Origin: an uncultured Roseicyclus sp.
Lineage (GTDB): Bacteria > Pseudomonadota > Alphaproteobacteria > Rhodobacterales > Rhodobacteraceae
Reading direction: 5' to 3'
DNA: 64,000 nt
NCBI GenBank assembly: GCA_947491935.1
Contig: CANLLF010000004.1
Coordinates: 434,001 to 498,000 of the forward strand
In this document: piece after piece, positions 35,619-44,967 of the stretch
Numbering within the stretch: the first letter of the stretch is position 1
Layout of the letters: the number at the start of each line of letters is the position of its first letter
Notes under the pieces: generated by a model
The model's database searches: none
What the model was told of the DNA's origin: nothing
Seen by the model: the letters and a program-made list of their open reading frames with translations, nothing else
Translations under genes and position numbers: made by a program

Positions 35619-35701
35619 GGGAGGGCCCGCCCTCCCACCCCTTTTGGGGGCGCTGCCCCCGTCCTGCGGACTCCCCCGGCATATTCAGGGAACAAAGATG
35701 A
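35619..35701 (+). repeat. Hairpin-rich intergenic element between tag and tlpA
   Basis: Between two convergent genes lie a 7-bp perfect hairpin (35619-35625 with 35630-35636) and a second one, GGGGGC/GCCCCC (35646-35651 with 35655-35660) preceded by CCTTTT. A TATTCAGG core follows, ending AACAAAGATGAG. It resembles the element at 4240-4314. As I recall, similar GC-rich intergenic elements are widespread in roseobacters. Placed tail to tail, it probably also helps end both transcripts. Confidence 0.5.
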
Positions 35702-35710
35702 GATGGGTTG

Positions 35711-36274
35711 TCAGCCGCCGACCTCGGCGCCGATGAGCGCTTCGATCACGGCGACGGCCTCGGGGCTCGACCAATTCGCATCGCCGCGCAGCCGGGCGAT
35801 CTCGTTGCCGTCGGGATCCAGGATCACCGTGATTGGCAGGCCGAAGATCCCCATTTCGCGCGCGATCTGCTGGTTGATGTCCCGGTGCTGGGGCAGGGAC
35901 GTGATACCTTCCTCCTCGAAGAACCGCCGGATCGCCTGGGGTGGATTGCGTCCGGTGGCCAGTGTCACAACCTGAAAGGACTCCCCGCCCAGTTGATTCT
36001 GCAGCGTCTGAAGCGATGGCATTTCCTCGCGGCAGGGCGCGCACCATGTGGCCCAGAAATTCAGCAACACGTGCTGGCCGGCATAGTCGGACAGGGCGCC
36101 TTCGGTCTCGTCTTCCATGAGAAATGCGGCAGCGGAGGCCTCGGTCGGGGTGCCATGGACAACCAGCCCGCGCATATCGCCCGTCAGCAGGTCCGACACG
36201 TCCTGGGCCATGGCGCTATTTGCACCGAGGCCAAGGGCGAGGTAAGCGGCGGTAGCTATGATTTTGCGGACCAT
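35711..36274 (-). CDS. TlpA-family thiol:disulfide oxidoreductase
   Basis: A 187-residue periplasmic thioredoxin-like protein. It has an N-terminal signal peptide ([23 protein letters not shown]) and the active-site motif [17 protein letters not shown]. The cis-Pro motif is GLPITVILD. TlpA/ResA proteins reduce disulfides in apo-cytochromes c or copper centres. ATG at 36274 gives the signal peptide; the longer frame does not. It is divergent from argH with only 27 bases between starts. Confidence 0.87.
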   Translation of the reverse strand: MVRKIIATAAYLALGLGANSAMAQDVSDLLTGDMRGLVVHGTPTEASAAAFLMEDETEGALSDYAGQHVLLNFWATWCAPCREEMPSLQTLQNQLGGESFQVVTLATGRNPPQAIRRFFEEEGITSLPQHRDINQQIAREMGIFGLPITVILDPDGNEIARLRGDANWSSPEAVAVIEALIGAEVGG

Positions 36275-36301
36275 CGGGTTCCCTTCCGAAAGGCGATAGA
36301 T

Positions 36302-37717
36302 ATGAGCGATACGGGCTCCTCCGACGATACGGCCTCGTCTGCCAACACCATGTGGGGTGGCCGGTTTGCCGCTGGTCCGGATGCGATCATGGAGGCAATC
36401 AATGCCTCGATCTCGTTTGACCAGCGTATGGCGCGCCAGGATATCGAAGGCTCCCGTGCCCATGCGGCTATGCTGGCCGCCACAGGCATCGTCAGGGATA
36501 GCGATGTGGAGGCGATCCGGGAAGGGCTGCTCACGGTCTTGTCAGAGATCGAGGGCCGGGACTTCGCCTTTTCGACCGCGCTGGAAGACATCCACATGAA
36601 CGTGGAGGCCCGATTGACCGAGCTGGTCGGCCCTGCTGCGGGCCGCTTGCACACGGCGCGGTCGCGAAACGATCAGGTGGCGACGGACTTCAAGCTGTGG
36701 GTCCGTGACCAGATGAACGCGGCGATCACCGGGCTGGAGGCGCTGATGCGAGCGCTTGTCGCCCAAGCCGATGCTGGCGCCGATTGGGTGATGCCCGGCT
36801 TCACACACCTGCAAACGGCGCAGCCCGTTACGTGGGGCCATCATATGCTGGCCTATGTGGAGATGTTCGCGCGCGACCGGGGGCGCTTTGCCGATGCCTA
36901 TCACCGCATGAATGAATGCCCACTCGGGGCAGCTGCCTTGGCCGGCACGTCTTTCCCGATTGACCGGGAGATGACGGCGAAGGCCCTTGGCTTTGACCGA
37001 CCGGCCGCCAATTCGCTGGATGCGGTCTCGGACCGGGATTTCGCGCTGGAGTTCCTCTCTGGCGCGTCGATCTGCGCCATGCATCTGTCGCGCCTTGCCG
37101 AGGAGTTGGTGATCTGGTCGTCGGCCCAGTTTCGCTTCGTGTCCCTGTCGGACCGGTTCTCCACCGGGTCCTCGATCATGCCTCAGAAGAAGAACCCCGA
37201 TGCGGCGGAGCTGATCCGCGCCAAGATCGGGCGGATCTTCGGGGCGAATGTGGCCCTGATGACCGTCATGAAGGGCCTGCCGCTCGCCTATTCCAAGGAT
37301 ATGCAGGAAGACAAGGAACAGGTCTTCGACGCCGCTGACAACCTGATGCTGGCTTTGGCCGCGATGGAAGGCATGGTGGGCGACATGCAGGCGCGTGTGC
37401 CCGAGCTGGAGGCCGCGGCGGCCAGCGGATTTTCGACCGCGACGGACCTCGCCGATTGGCTGGTGCGCGCGCTCGACATGCCGTTCCGCGACGCCCACCA
37501 CGTCACCGGCAGCCTCGTGAAACTGGCCGAGGACAAGGGCTGCGACCTGCCTGATCTTTCGCTGGACGATATGCAATCGGTCCACGGCGCGATCACGGAC
37601 GATGTTTTCGGCGTGCTGGGTGTCCATAACTCCGTTGCGTCGCGCACGTCCTATGGCGGCACGGCGCCGGTGCGGGTGCGCGAGCAGGTGGCGCGGTGGC
37701 AAAAGCTGCTTGGGTAG
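36302..37717 (+). CDS. argH: Argininosuccinate lyase
   Basis: Last step of arginine synthesis: argininosuccinate to arginine and fumarate, a cytoplasmic tetramer. The 471-residue protein has the N-terminal [12 protein letters not shown] start, [36 protein letters not shown] and the fumarase/lyase signature [12 protein letters not shown] with its catalytic Ser loop. The N terminus carries a short Ser/Asp-rich extension ([15 protein letters not shown]). A small lipoprotein gene follows 95 bases later; lysA, which usually comes next in relatives, is at 18-19 kb instead. Confidence 0.95.
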   Translation: MSDTGSSDDTASSANTMWGGRFAAGPDAIMEAINASISFDQRMARQDIEGSRAHAAMLAATGIVRDSDVEAIREGLLTVLSEIEGRDFAFSTALEDIHMNVEARLTELVGPAAGRLHTARSRNDQVATDFKLWVRDQMNAAITGLEALMRALVAQADAGADWVMPGFTHLQTAQPVTWGHHMLAYVEMFARDRGRFADAYHRMNECPLGAAALAGTSFPIDREMTAKALGFDRPAANSLDAVSDRDFALEFLSGASICAMHLSRLAEELVIWSSAQFRFVSLSDRFSTGSSIMPQKKNPDAAELIRAKIGRIFGANVALMTVMKGLPLAYSKDMQEDKEQVFDAADNLMLALAAMEGMVGDMQARVPELEAAAASGFSTATDLADWLVRALDMPFRDAHHVTGSLVKLAEDKGCDLPDLSLDDMQSVHGAITDDVFGVLGVHNSVASRTSYGGTAPVRVREQVARWQKLLG

Positions 37718-37812
37718 AGCCGTCCGGGATCAGTGGTGGGCATGGGCCGGTGCCAAGCGGGGTTGTGGCCTTTGGCAAGCCGGGTCAGACTGGCGGTGAC
37801 AGGAGGTGCCCC

Positions 37813-37965
37813 ATGGCAAAGTCTCGCATCGCTCTCACGCTGATCATGGCGCTTGCCCTCGCGGCCTGCGGCGCGGACGGAGAGCCTGAGCGCCCGGATC
37901 GCGCGGCGGCGCCCGGCCTTTCGATCACGGGCAGTGTGGAGGTCGGCGTGACGGGATCGCACTGA
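37813..37965 (+). CDS. lptM: LptM-like small lipoprotein
   Basis: A 50-residue predicted lipoprotein: basic start [19 protein letters not shown] with the lipobox LAAC at about residue 19, then a short Pro/Asp-rich tail ending [16 protein letters not shown]. Small lipoproteins in this position after argH are the alphaproteobacterial counterparts of LptM, which helps the LptDE lipopolysaccharide translocon mature. AGGAGG precedes the ATG. It is the last gene before an apparent break in synteny with lysA. Confidence 0.72.
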   Translation: MAKSRIALTLIMALALAACGADGEPERPDRAAAPGLSITGSVEVGVTGSH

Positions 37966-38101
37966 GCGTCGCCGATGGGCAGAAAACCCTGCGCAATGCC
38001 AGTTGATCCTGCCCGCATTCGCGCCTAACTTCGTATCTTCCCGGCTGGCACCTGCCACGGCCGGGCTTTTATTTGTTCTCGCTGTCGCAAGGTGTCGACC
38101 G

Positions 38102-38572
38102 ATGGAAAAGATCCCGATGACCCCCAAGGGCCTCCACGCCCTGAACGACGAACTCAAGCAGCTCAAGAGCGTTGAGCGGCCCGCGATCATCAAGGCGATT
38201 GCCGAGGCGCGCGAGCATGGTGATCTGTCGGAAAATGCCGAGTACCATTCGGCCAAGGAAAAGCAGTCCTTCATCGAGGGGCGGGTCAAGGAACTCGAAA
38301 GCATGATCAGCCTGGCCCAGGTGATCGATCCCAAGACCCTCTCAGGCCCGATCAAGTTCGGCGCGACGGTGGATCTGGTCGATGAGAACACCGAGGAAGA
38401 GAAGACCTACATGATCGTCGGGGAAGCCGAGGCCGATATCGAAAAGGGCCTTCTGAACATCAAATCCCCGCTGGCCCGTGCCTTGATCGGCAAGGAAGAG
38501 GGCGATAGCGTCGAGGTACGCACGCCGGGCGGGTCCAAGGACTACGAGATCGTCAAGGTGTCCTACGTCTGA
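38102..38572 (+). CDS. greA: Transcription elongation factor GreA
   Basis: Rescues backtracked RNA polymerase by stimulating transcript cleavage. The 156-residue protein starts [18 protein letters not shown], has the N-terminal coiled coil with the tip acidic residues in [17 protein letters not shown], and a C-terminal FKBP-like domain with [17 protein letters not shown] at 38102 fits the family; the frame extends upstream only into non-coding sequence. Confidence 0.95.
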   Translation: MEKIPMTPKGLHALNDELKQLKSVERPAIIKAIAEAREHGDLSENAEYHSAKEKQSFIEGRVKELESMISLAQVIDPKTLSGPIKFGATVDLVDENTEEEKTYMIVGEAEADIEKGLLNIKSPLARALIGKEEGDSVEVRTPGGSKDYEIVKVSYV

Positions 38573-38617
38573 TGGGGCGTCGGCGCGCGACGTTGCCGGA
38601 TAAACATGAGGCAGCCG

Positions 38618-39655
38618 ATGGCGCCCTCTGACCCGCCGCAGCCTGCTGTGGCCCACACTACGCCAACTGCATTGGACCTCGGGCTTTATGCCCGGGGGGA
38701 TACCGGACCGCGGATCACGGCGATCGAGGTTGTGGCGCTGATCGTGTCGATCCTCTGGATCGGGGCGGTGGTGTTTCTGGGCTTTGGCAGTGGCGAGGGA
38801 GAATCTGCGCGCAGCGGGCTCAGCATGCTGTTGTCGATCCTCGCCGTGGTGTTGCCGCTGGCCCTAATCTGGGTGGCCGCCATGGCCGCGCGTACGGCCC
38901 GCGCATTGCGCCACGAGGCCGCGCGGCTTCAGGCCTCCATCGATGCGATGCGCGCGGCCTATGTCGAGCAGCAGCAGCGCCAGTCGATGGAGATGAAGCC
39001 GGAACTGGCCCAGAAGCTGGATGATCTGGTGGCCGCCCAACAGGCCGCTGATACGAAGCTGGCCACCTTCACCTCCCTGCGTGCCGTCGATCCCGGCGAA
39101 ATGCGCGCCGTTGTTCCGCCCGCCACCATGGACGCGGCCACACCGCAGCCCGCCCTGGCCCTCGCCCAGGAGATCGAGCACGAGCCGATTTCGATCAGTG
39201 ATTTTATTAAAGCTCTGAATTTTCCGGAAAACGAGCATGACAAGGAAGGGTTCCGCACCCTGCGCCGGGCGCTGGAAGACCGCGCGACGGAACGCCTGAT
39301 CCGCGCCAGTCAGGATGTGCTGACCCTGCTGTCACAAGATGGGATCTACATGGACGATCTGCGCCCGGATCGGGCGCGCCCCGATGTCTGGCGGCGCTTT
39401 GCTAAAGGTGACCGGGGGCGGCCCATTGCGGCGCTGGGGGGCATTCACGACCGCTCGTCTCTGGTGCTGGCCGCGGGGCGGATGCGGAAAGATCCGGTGT
39501 TCCGCGACGCGGTCCACCACTTCCTGCGCCATTTCGACCGGACGTTCATGGAGTTTGAAAAGAACGCCAGCGACGCGGAAATCGCCGGGCTGGCGGACAC
39601 GCGCACCGCGCGTGCCTTCATGTTGCTGGGTCGGGTGACCGGGACCTTCGACTAG
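38618..39655 (+). CDS. Two-TM membrane protein with long cytoplasmic domain, unknown
   Basis: A 345-residue protein. Two transmembrane segments lie at about residues 36-58 and 68-90; a coiled-coil-like Gln-rich helix follows at about 90-145. A globular C-terminal domain from about 175 includes SISDFIKALNFPENEHDKEG and GDRGRPIAALGGIHDRSSL. The start is uncertain: ATG at 38618 has GAGG at a good distance, while ATG 38606 has none. It follows greA by 45 bases and may be co-transcribed. I do not recognise a named family. Confidence 0.75.
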   Translation: MAPSDPPQPAVAHTTPTALDLGLYARGDTGPRITAIEVVALIVSILWIGAVVFLGFGSGEGESARSGLSMLLSILAVVLPLALIWVAAMAARTARALRHEAARLQASIDAMRAAYVEQQQRQSMEMKPELAQKLDDLVAAQQAADTKLATFTSLRAVDPGEMRAVVPPATMDAATPQPALALAQEIEHEPISISDFIKALNFPENEHDKEGFRTLRRALEDRATERLIRASQDVLTLLSQDGIYMDDLRPDRARPDVWRRFAKGDRGRPIAALGGIHDRSSLVLAAGRMRKDPVFRDAVHHFLRHFDRTFMEFEKNASDAEIAGLADTRTARAFMLLGRVTGTFD

Positions 39656-39801
39656 AGGCCCGCGACGGGGGTGCGGCAGGGCGATGTTTGGCTACGAGTC
39701 CAAATGAGACCTTCGCCGAAGCGCCGCGAATGGCGAATGTGAATGCTCAATTCAAACTGTTTCGTGGCTTGTAGAATTGCGCGTGAACATATCGACTGCC
39801 A

Positions 39802-41019
39802 ATGGATGACACGATGAGACGCCCCCTTGCGCTTTCAAATCCGGAGTTGAGAAAGCTCTTATCTGCTCAGGTGCCAGCGGATTTTGCCGATTGGCTCGAC
39901 TTTGTGGCAATTGGTGCCGTGTTGGCCTTTAGCTGGAACGCAGAACCGATTGTCTTTGCGGTACTCGCGGTCAGCATGGGGCTTCCCTATCTTCTTCTTG
40001 GGCCCTTCGCGGGTGTGTTGGTGGATCGCATCAACATCCGCGCGGTTCTGATCTGGAGCAATATCGGTCGAGGTCTGTTCACGGCGTCCTTCTTCCTGGC
40101 TCCGGACTGGGTCATTCTGATGGGTCTGATTGCGGCCAGAAGCTCAGTCGACACCTTCTTCACGCCCGCCAAGCAATCAGCGATCCAAGCTTTGACACGC
40201 AAGGCTGAGAGGACAAGCGCCAACGGGCTGAGCCACGCGATCAATCAGGCCTCGAAGATTGTTGCCCCGGCGGCGGGCGGAGGGCTGTTGATCTGGATCG
40301 CACCGCAGAGCGTGTTCTTGCTGAACGCCGCTGTTTCTATCCTCGCGGCCCTGATCCTGCTCAGGCTTGGTAACCTGCCGCGAGGCGCCTCGGATGCGGA
40401 GGAACATCCCCCGGGCATGTTTCAGGAGGTCAGAACCGGGCTCCGCGATGTGACCATCCATCCAGTGCTGCGCCCCGCAATCCTGATGGTTGCGGCCAGC
40501 TTTTTTGCAATGTTCTTCTATGACACACTGATTGCTCCGCTGACGCGTGATCTTGGGTTCACGCAAACCCACCTGGGTCTGGCATTGGCGGCTGTCGGGG
40601 CGGGGGGTGTTATCAGCGCTGTCGTGTTGAGCTATCTTCCCGACTTGCGGCGCCCCTTCCTTTGGATCGCGGTCGGCTCGTTCATCGGCGGCTCCGCGGT
40701 TGCGTTTCTAGGGCTGACGGAAATGCGCGATGAGACCATCGGCCTGATCGTCTTCATATCCCTGTTTGGGTTGCTCGGCGTAACCTCCGCAATGAAGATT
40801 GTCCCCTTTAGAACGATTATGCAAAACTCGGTGCCGCCAAACCGCATAGGGCGTGTCACCGCATTGAGTGAAGCGGCCAATACCATCGCGCTTCTGTTTG
40901 CGCCTTTCATTGGCGCGGCAATCGCATCGGCGACATCGATTGGTACGGCCTTTGTATGCGGCGGTGCTGTGATGCTCCTGGTTGCAATCAAGGCATTAAC
41001 GATGCGCAATCATCGATAG
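39802..41019 (+). CDS. Major facilitator superfamily transporter, Bcr/enterobactin-exporter-like
   Basis: A 405-residue transporter with about 11-12 membrane segments. The loop after TM2 carries the MFS motif as GPFAGVLVDRINIRAVL, and VAPAAGGGLLIW is in TM5. The general layout resembles EntS-like exporters (ADFADWLDFVAIGAVLAF at the start). Its codons and the 150 bases before it look less GC-rich than most of the window, and no strong ribosome-binding site is seen. It stands alone and may have been acquired, though no repeats or mobile genes mark its ends. Substrate unknown. Confidence 0.82.
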   Translation: MDDTMRRPLALSNPELRKLLSAQVPADFADWLDFVAIGAVLAFSWNAEPIVFAVLAVSMGLPYLLLGPFAGVLVDRINIRAVLIWSNIGRGLFTASFFLAPDWVILMGLIAARSSVDTFFTPAKQSAIQALTRKAERTSANGLSHAINQASKIVAPAAGGGLLIWIAPQSVFLLNAAVSILAALILLRLGNLPRGASDAEEHPPGMFQEVRTGLRDVTIHPVLRPAILMVAASFFAMFFYDTLIAPLTRDLGFTQTHLGLALAAVGAGGVISAVVLSYLPDLRRPFLWIAVGSFIGGSAVAFLGLTEMRDETIGLIVFISLFGLLGVTSAMKIVPFRTIMQNSVPPNRIGRVTALSEAANTIALLFAPFIGAAIASATSIGTAFVCGGAVMLLVAIKALTMRNHR

Positions 41020-41148
41020 CGAACGGGCTGTCCGCAAGCAGACACCAACCAAACGTCCGCCGTGTCCGCACAGCTGCAAATCCAACTGTCCTGCCGCCGC
41101 AGCGCCCGCTGCCGTTCCCTGCTGGCCGGGGTCCGGGCCGTGCAGACC

Positions 41149-41772
41149 TTAACTTCGCGGCGGGCGGGATTTGTAGACCGGCAGGCTCCATCCGAACAGA
41201 AGCGATCCGGCACGCAGGGCGAAGGTTGTGGCGATGCAGGCCAAAGGCGGGGCCAGCGGGTGGGGCAGGACGGCCGCCGCGATCAGGGCGGCGCCCGCGC
41301 CCGCGACGGCCGTTGTCACATAAAGCTCGCCCTGTTTGAGAACCAGCGGAACCTCGTTAGCCACAACGTCGCGCATCAGCCCGCCGAAGGTGCCCGTGGC
41401 GATCCCCATCACGACAACCACCGGCATGCTGGCGTCCATACTACGGGCCACGGCGACGCCTGCGGCCACGGCAATGGCCAGCGCCGCCGCATCAAGCCAG
41501 ATCAGCCACTTCAGACGACTTTCCAGCAGATGCGCCGTGAAGAAGACAAGCACCGCCGCGGCCGCCGCGATACCAAGCGGCGTTGGGTCGGCCATCCAGA
41601 AGACCGGGTCCCGGTCCAGCAGCAGATCGCGCAAGGTGCCACCGCCCACCGCTGTCAGGCTCGCGAAGAAGATGAAGCCCACAATGTCGAGCTGCGCGCG
41701 TGAGGCGGCAAGCGCCCCGGTCAGCGCGAAGATCAGGACCGAGCCGTAATCGAGGGCGAGCGCGGTGCTCAT
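41149..41772 (-). CDS. TRIC/UPF0126-family membrane protein
   Basis: A 207-residue protein with seven likely transmembrane helices in two repeats; each repeat carries a Gly/Arg-Asp signature, [12 protein letters not shown] near residue 42 and [11 protein letters not shown] near 127. This is the bacterial counterpart of trimeric intracellular cation channels. It is the last gene of a DUF3429-methyltransferase-rnhA-TRIC chain and overlaps rnhA by four bases. Ion and role unproven here. Confidence 0.87.
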   Translation of the reverse strand: MSTALALDYGSVLIFALTGALAASRAQLDIVGFIFFASLTAVGGGTLRDLLLDRDPVFWMADPTPLGIAAAAAVLVFFTAHLLESRLKWLIWLDAAALAIAVAAGVAVARSMDASMPVVVVMGIATGTFGGLMRDVVANEVPLVLKQGELYVTTAVAGAGAALIAAAVLPHPLAPPLACIATTFALRAGSLLFGWSLPVYKSRPPRS

Positions 41773-42218
41773 TTGAACGGCGCCATCCCGGCGCGGGCCA
41801 GTTCATCTGCGCGTTCATTTTCGGGATGGCCCGCATGGCCCTTGACCCATTCCCACGTCACGTCATGGCGGGCTTGCGCCTCATCCAGGCGTTGCCAGAG
41901 GTCGACATTCTTGACAGGCTTCTTGGTCGAGGTTTTCCAGCCGTTTCGCTTCCATCCATGGAGCCACCCGGTGATGCCATTCTTCACATAGGCACTGTCG
42001 GTGATGATCGTCAGTTTCGACGGCCGCTCCAGCGCCTCCAGCGCCGAGATCGCGGCCAGAAGCTCCATCCGGTTGTTGGTGGTGTCGGCCTCGCCGCCCT
42101 TCAATTCCCGCTCCTTCAGGATCGTATCGCCGTCCTTGGCCAGCATCAGCGCGCCCCAGCCGCCGGGGCCGGGATTGCCGGAGCAGGCGCCATCGGTATA
42201 GGCGAACAGATCAGGCAT
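41769..42218 (-). CDS. rnhA: Ribonuclease HI
   Basis: Degrades RNA in RNA-DNA hybrids. The 149-residue protein has all four acidic active-site residues: D9 ([11 protein letters not shown]), E52 (NNRMELLA), D74 (ITDSAYV) and D138 (NERADELA), with H128 in VKGHAGH. The basic handle region ([18 protein letters not shown]) is present. It overlaps the methyltransferase gene by eight bases upstream and the TRIC gene by four downstream. Confidence 0.95.
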   Translation of the reverse strand: MPDLFAYTDGACSGNPGPGGWGALMLAKDGDTILKERELKGGEADTTNNRMELLAAISALEALERPSKLTIITDSAYVKNGITGWLHGWKRNGWKTSTKKPVKNVDLWQRLDEAQARHDVTWEWVKGHAGHPENERADELARAGMAPFK

Positions 42219-42810
42219 GGGTCGGTTTCACCGCATGGAGCAGGATGAACGGATCGACGGAGCCGGAAAAACCGGCCTCCTTGCCGGTTTCGCGGTGGGT
42301 GATGCACAGGCCCAGATCGGTCAGCATCGCTTCGAATTCCGCATCGGTGAAGTAGCTGTAGCGCCGCCCCAGATCGTCACGTTCCTCCCCGCTGCCGGTT
42401 TTCATGCCGAGAAAGAAAGCACCGCCCGGTTTCAGCGCGTGGGCGAGGGCCGCAAGGTGGCGCGGGATATCCGCGCGCGGGGCGTGGAGCAGGCTGAAAC
42501 TGGCCCAGATGCCGTCATAGAGCGCCTCTCCCGCGATATCGTCGAAAGTAGCGAGCCGGGCGGGCACGCCCCTGCCGCGGGCCGCGTCAACAAAGGCCTG
42601 CGTCGCATCGATCGCGTCGACATTGTGCCCTTCGGCCATCATCGCGGCCGCATGGAGGCCCGGGCCGCACCCCACATCAAGCATATAGGCCTGGTCGGGC
42701 AGGGCCGAGAGGAATGTTTCTATCGCCCGCGCCTGGGTCGGCGAGATGCCGAGATCGGCGTAGCCTTCGGCCTTGGATTGATAAACGGCGATGGTCTCAC
42801 GATCTGTCAT
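42211..42810 (-). CDS. Class I SAM-dependent methyltransferase
   Basis: A 199-residue methyltransferase starting [20 protein letters not shown], with SAM-binding motif [18 protein letters not shown] near residue 44 and a post-II region [18 protein letters not shown]. It is a type-11/12-like protein; substrate unknown. ATG at 42810 sits four bases inside the DUF3429 gene. The chain with rnhA suggests a common transcript rather than a common pathway. Confidence 0.82.
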   Translation of the reverse strand: MTDRETIAVYQSKAEGYADLGISPTQARAIETFLSALPDQAYMLDVGCGPGLHAAAMMAEGHNVDAIDATQAFVDAARGRGVPARLATFDDIAGEALYDGIWASFSLLHAPRADIPRHLAALAHALKPGGAFFLGMKTGSGEERDDLGRRYSYFTDAEFEAMLTDLGLCITHRETGKEAGFSGSVDPFILLHAVKPTHA

Positions 42811-43265
42811 GGCAAAAAGAGGAACCCTATGACGAGGCAAAACACAACCACACCGGTCAGGAGCAAACGCAGGGGCATCCACCAGCCCGGCGCGATGCCG
42901 CGACGCGCGCAGATGTAGTCGATCAGGAGAAGGCCGAGGAATCCGCCGATCAGTGTGAGGATTTGGACTCTGTCCGGGTGCGCCGTGAAGAAGAAGATCC
43001 ACAATGCGGGTGTGACGGAGAGCGCAAGGCCAATCGGCATCCACGGCCCGCCCGCCCTGGCGGCGAAGCCCCAGATCACACCGGCCATAAAGCTGAGGAT
43101 GATCGTGCCGTAGGTGATCAGCAGAGGCGGGCCGACAAAGGCCGGATCGAGTGCCGGAACCGGCATGTACTCCAGCAATAGGCTGGCCGAACTGGATGCG
43201 CCCCACAGGAAGGGGATCAGGCCCGCAAGGCCAAGGATCAGGGCGGATGTGGGGATGCGTGTCAT
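42807..43265 (-). CDS. DUF3429-family membrane protein
   Basis: A 152-residue membrane protein with about five hydrophobic segments. It shows the ALILGLAGLIPFLWGA start, then LLITYGTIILSFMAGVIWGFAAR, LALSVTPALWIFFF and C-terminal repeats of Leu/Phe/Val. The YGTIILSFMAGVIWG motif is typical of DUF3429. Function unknown. First gene of a four-gene minus-strand operon with rnhA. Confidence 0.82.
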   Translation of the reverse strand: MTRIPTSALILGLAGLIPFLWGASSSASLLLEYMPVPALDPAFVGPPLLITYGTIILSFMAGVIWGFAARAGGPWMPIGLALSVTPALWIFFFTAHPDRVQILTLIGGFLGLLLIDYICARRGIAPGWWMPLRLLLTGVVVFCLVIGFLFLP

Positions 43266-43424
43266 GGGCGACTATGTGGCGCGGTCCGTGCGGATCGGCA
43301 AGGGCTCTGACATGGACGCGCTTCGGCGATCCGGTCTGCCTGTTGCGCCGACATTCGGGTGGTGTGTAATGGGTGGACGGGCCGGGTTGGGGCGAAGCTG
43401 AATGATCGGTAACAGAGCTGCCGG

Positions 43425-44039
43425 TCAGGCGCGTTCCAGGGCGAGGCGTCCGGCCAGCAGGGCGAAGATGGCCGCGAAGGAGCGGTTCATCCAGGCCATG
43501 ATGCGCGCCGAGCCGAGGATCCAGTCCCGCGCCTGGGCGGCAAAGAGGCCGTACAGAACAAAGACCGCAAATGTCATCGCCATGAAGATCCCGCCGAGGA
43601 TGAGTGTTTCCTGTGTGACGGTGGCGGGATTGCCGCTCAGGAACGGCGTCAGCAACGACAGAAAGAAGATCGAGAGCTTGGGGTTTAGGATGTTGATCAG
43701 CGCGCCGCGCCGCGCGATGGCGATGCCGGGCTCCTGCCGGGTGCTTGGCTCCACATTCAGGGCGCCGCCGGATTTCAGCGCAGAATAGGCGAGGTAAAGC
43801 AGGTAGGCCACGCCGAGGAACTTTACGATATTGAACAGGAGTGCGGATGTATGAAGCACCGCGGCCAGGCCCAATGTCGCCGCCAGAAGGTGTGGAACGA
43901 TGCCGAAGGTGCAGCCCAGAGCCGCCCATAACGCTGCCCTACGCCCACGCCCCAGGCCGAGAGCGAGCGTGTAGAGGACACCGGTGCCGGGCGCGATCAC
44001 CACGACCAGGGCCGTCAGAAGAAACTGGGCAGAAATCAT
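43425..44039 (-). CDS. LysE/RhtB-family amino acid exporter
   Basis: A 204-residue inner-membrane exporter with about six transmembrane segments. Family motifs visible: APGTGVLYTLALGLGRGRRAALWAALG near residues 16-42, where the first loop is normally PGP; here it is PGT. Then KFLGVAYLLYLAYSALKSG and NPKLSIFFLSLLTPF. Likely exports an amino acid or homoserine lactone-like compound. It overlaps the PPOX gene by four bases. Confidence 0.87.
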   Translation of the reverse strand: MISAQFLLTALVVVIAPGTGVLYTLALGLGRGRRAALWAALGCTFGIVPHLLAATLGLAAVLHTSALLFNIVKFLGVAYLLYLAYSALKSGGALNVEPSTRQEPGIAIARRGALINILNPKLSIFFLSLLTPFLSGNPATVTQETLILGGIFMAMTFAVFVLYGLFAAQARDWILGSARIMAWMNRSFAAIFALLAGRLALERA

Positions 44040-44509
44040 GGGATCGGCCTTTCGGGCTTGGCCAGCGCGGGGCCGGTACGGAAGAAGCTGACATCGTTGG
44101 TGAAAATCGATGCGGGTGCAAGGCGGATCAGTCGCCCGTCCGGATCGTCGACGCGCGCGACGGTTTCGACGAACCAGCTGTTTTGCTGATCATCCGGGCC
44201 CAGATAGCGGCGCAGCAGACGGCGGAAGAGCGCGGTATCCATTGGCTCGACGCTGGCCGCGCCGCGCAGGCCGACATGGCGCAGGATACCCGCTGCATTG
44301 TCGTAGTCGACGATTTCCACGGCGACCTGCGGGTTTTTGGCGATCCGCTTCGCACTACTGGACCCAGCATCTGACAGCATCCAGAGCACATTGGCCTCCC
44401 ACGCAAACCAGACCGGCGCGTTGCGGGGCTCCCCCTGCGCGCTGATTGTTGCAAGGTTCGCCATGAGGGGACGGGAGAGAACAATCCCGGGATCGAATTT
44501 GGTGGGCAT
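44036..44509 (-). CDS. PPOX-type flavin-binding protein
   Basis: A 157-residue split-barrel protein: LMANLATISAQGEPRNAPVWFAWEANVLW, then PQVAVEIVDYDNAAGILRHVGLRGAASVE. This is the pattern of pyridoxamine-phosphate-oxidase-like FMN or F420 proteins. It begins MPTKFDPGIVL, ATG at 44509, and precedes the LysE gene. Substrate unknown. Confidence 0.78.
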   Translation of the reverse strand: MPTKFDPGIVLSRPLMANLATISAQGEPRNAPVWFAWEANVLWMLSDAGSSSAKRIAKNPQVAVEIVDYDNAAGILRHVGLRGAASVEPMDTALFRRLLRRYLGPDDQQNSWFVETVARVDDPDGRLIRLAPASIFTNDVSFFRTGPALAKPERPIP

Positions 44510-44556
44510 GGGGCACCTTTAGATTGAAGCGGGGGGTTACGGCGTGACGGCGCCAA

Positions 44557-44967
44557 TCATTCGACAAATCGTGTCATGCCGGGCCCGAGTTGGTTCGTCG
44601 GGCGTGGCGTGAACCCTGCTGATATGTAGAGGTCTTCAGCGCCTTTGGCAGCCATCAGGCCGATTGTGGCCCCCGGCGCGGCCAAGGGGGCGATCTCGAA
44701 CAGCAGCCGATCGACAATCGTGCGCCCGATACCTTGGCGGCGAAACTCAGGCGCGACGATGATGTCCTGAAGGTAGAAGTAGAGCGCGCCGTCCCCGACG
44801 ACACGGCCCACCGCCACAAGGGTATCTCCGTGGTGGCCAGTGACCATGGCCGTCGACGTGGCAAGGGCGCGGCGGGCGGTCTCAACGGGAATGGTGCCCC
44901 AACCACATGCGGCGCGCAGGGCGACAAACGCGTGGGGATCCGGGGCCAGATTGGTCAGCCGGATCAT
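44557..44967 (-). CDS. GNAT-family N-acetyltransferase
   Basis: A 136-residue acetyltransferase. It has the core beta4-motif YFYLQDIIVAPEFRRQGIGR, where the R-x-x-G-x-G/A pyrophosphate loop is RRQGIG, and a C-terminal AAKGAEDLYISAGFTPRP that fits the family. ATG at 44967 gives the normal short GNAT length; the longer open frame upstream lacks features. Acceptor unknown. It is separate from the PPOX gene by 47 bases and could be in the same transcript. Confidence 0.85.
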   Translation of the reverse strand: MIRLTNLAPDPHAFVALRAACGWGTIPVETARRALATSTAMVTGHHGDTLVAVGRVVGDGALYFYLQDIIVAPEFRRQGIGRTIVDRLLFEIAPLAAPGATIGLMAAKGAEDLYISAGFTPRPTNQLGPGMTRFVE

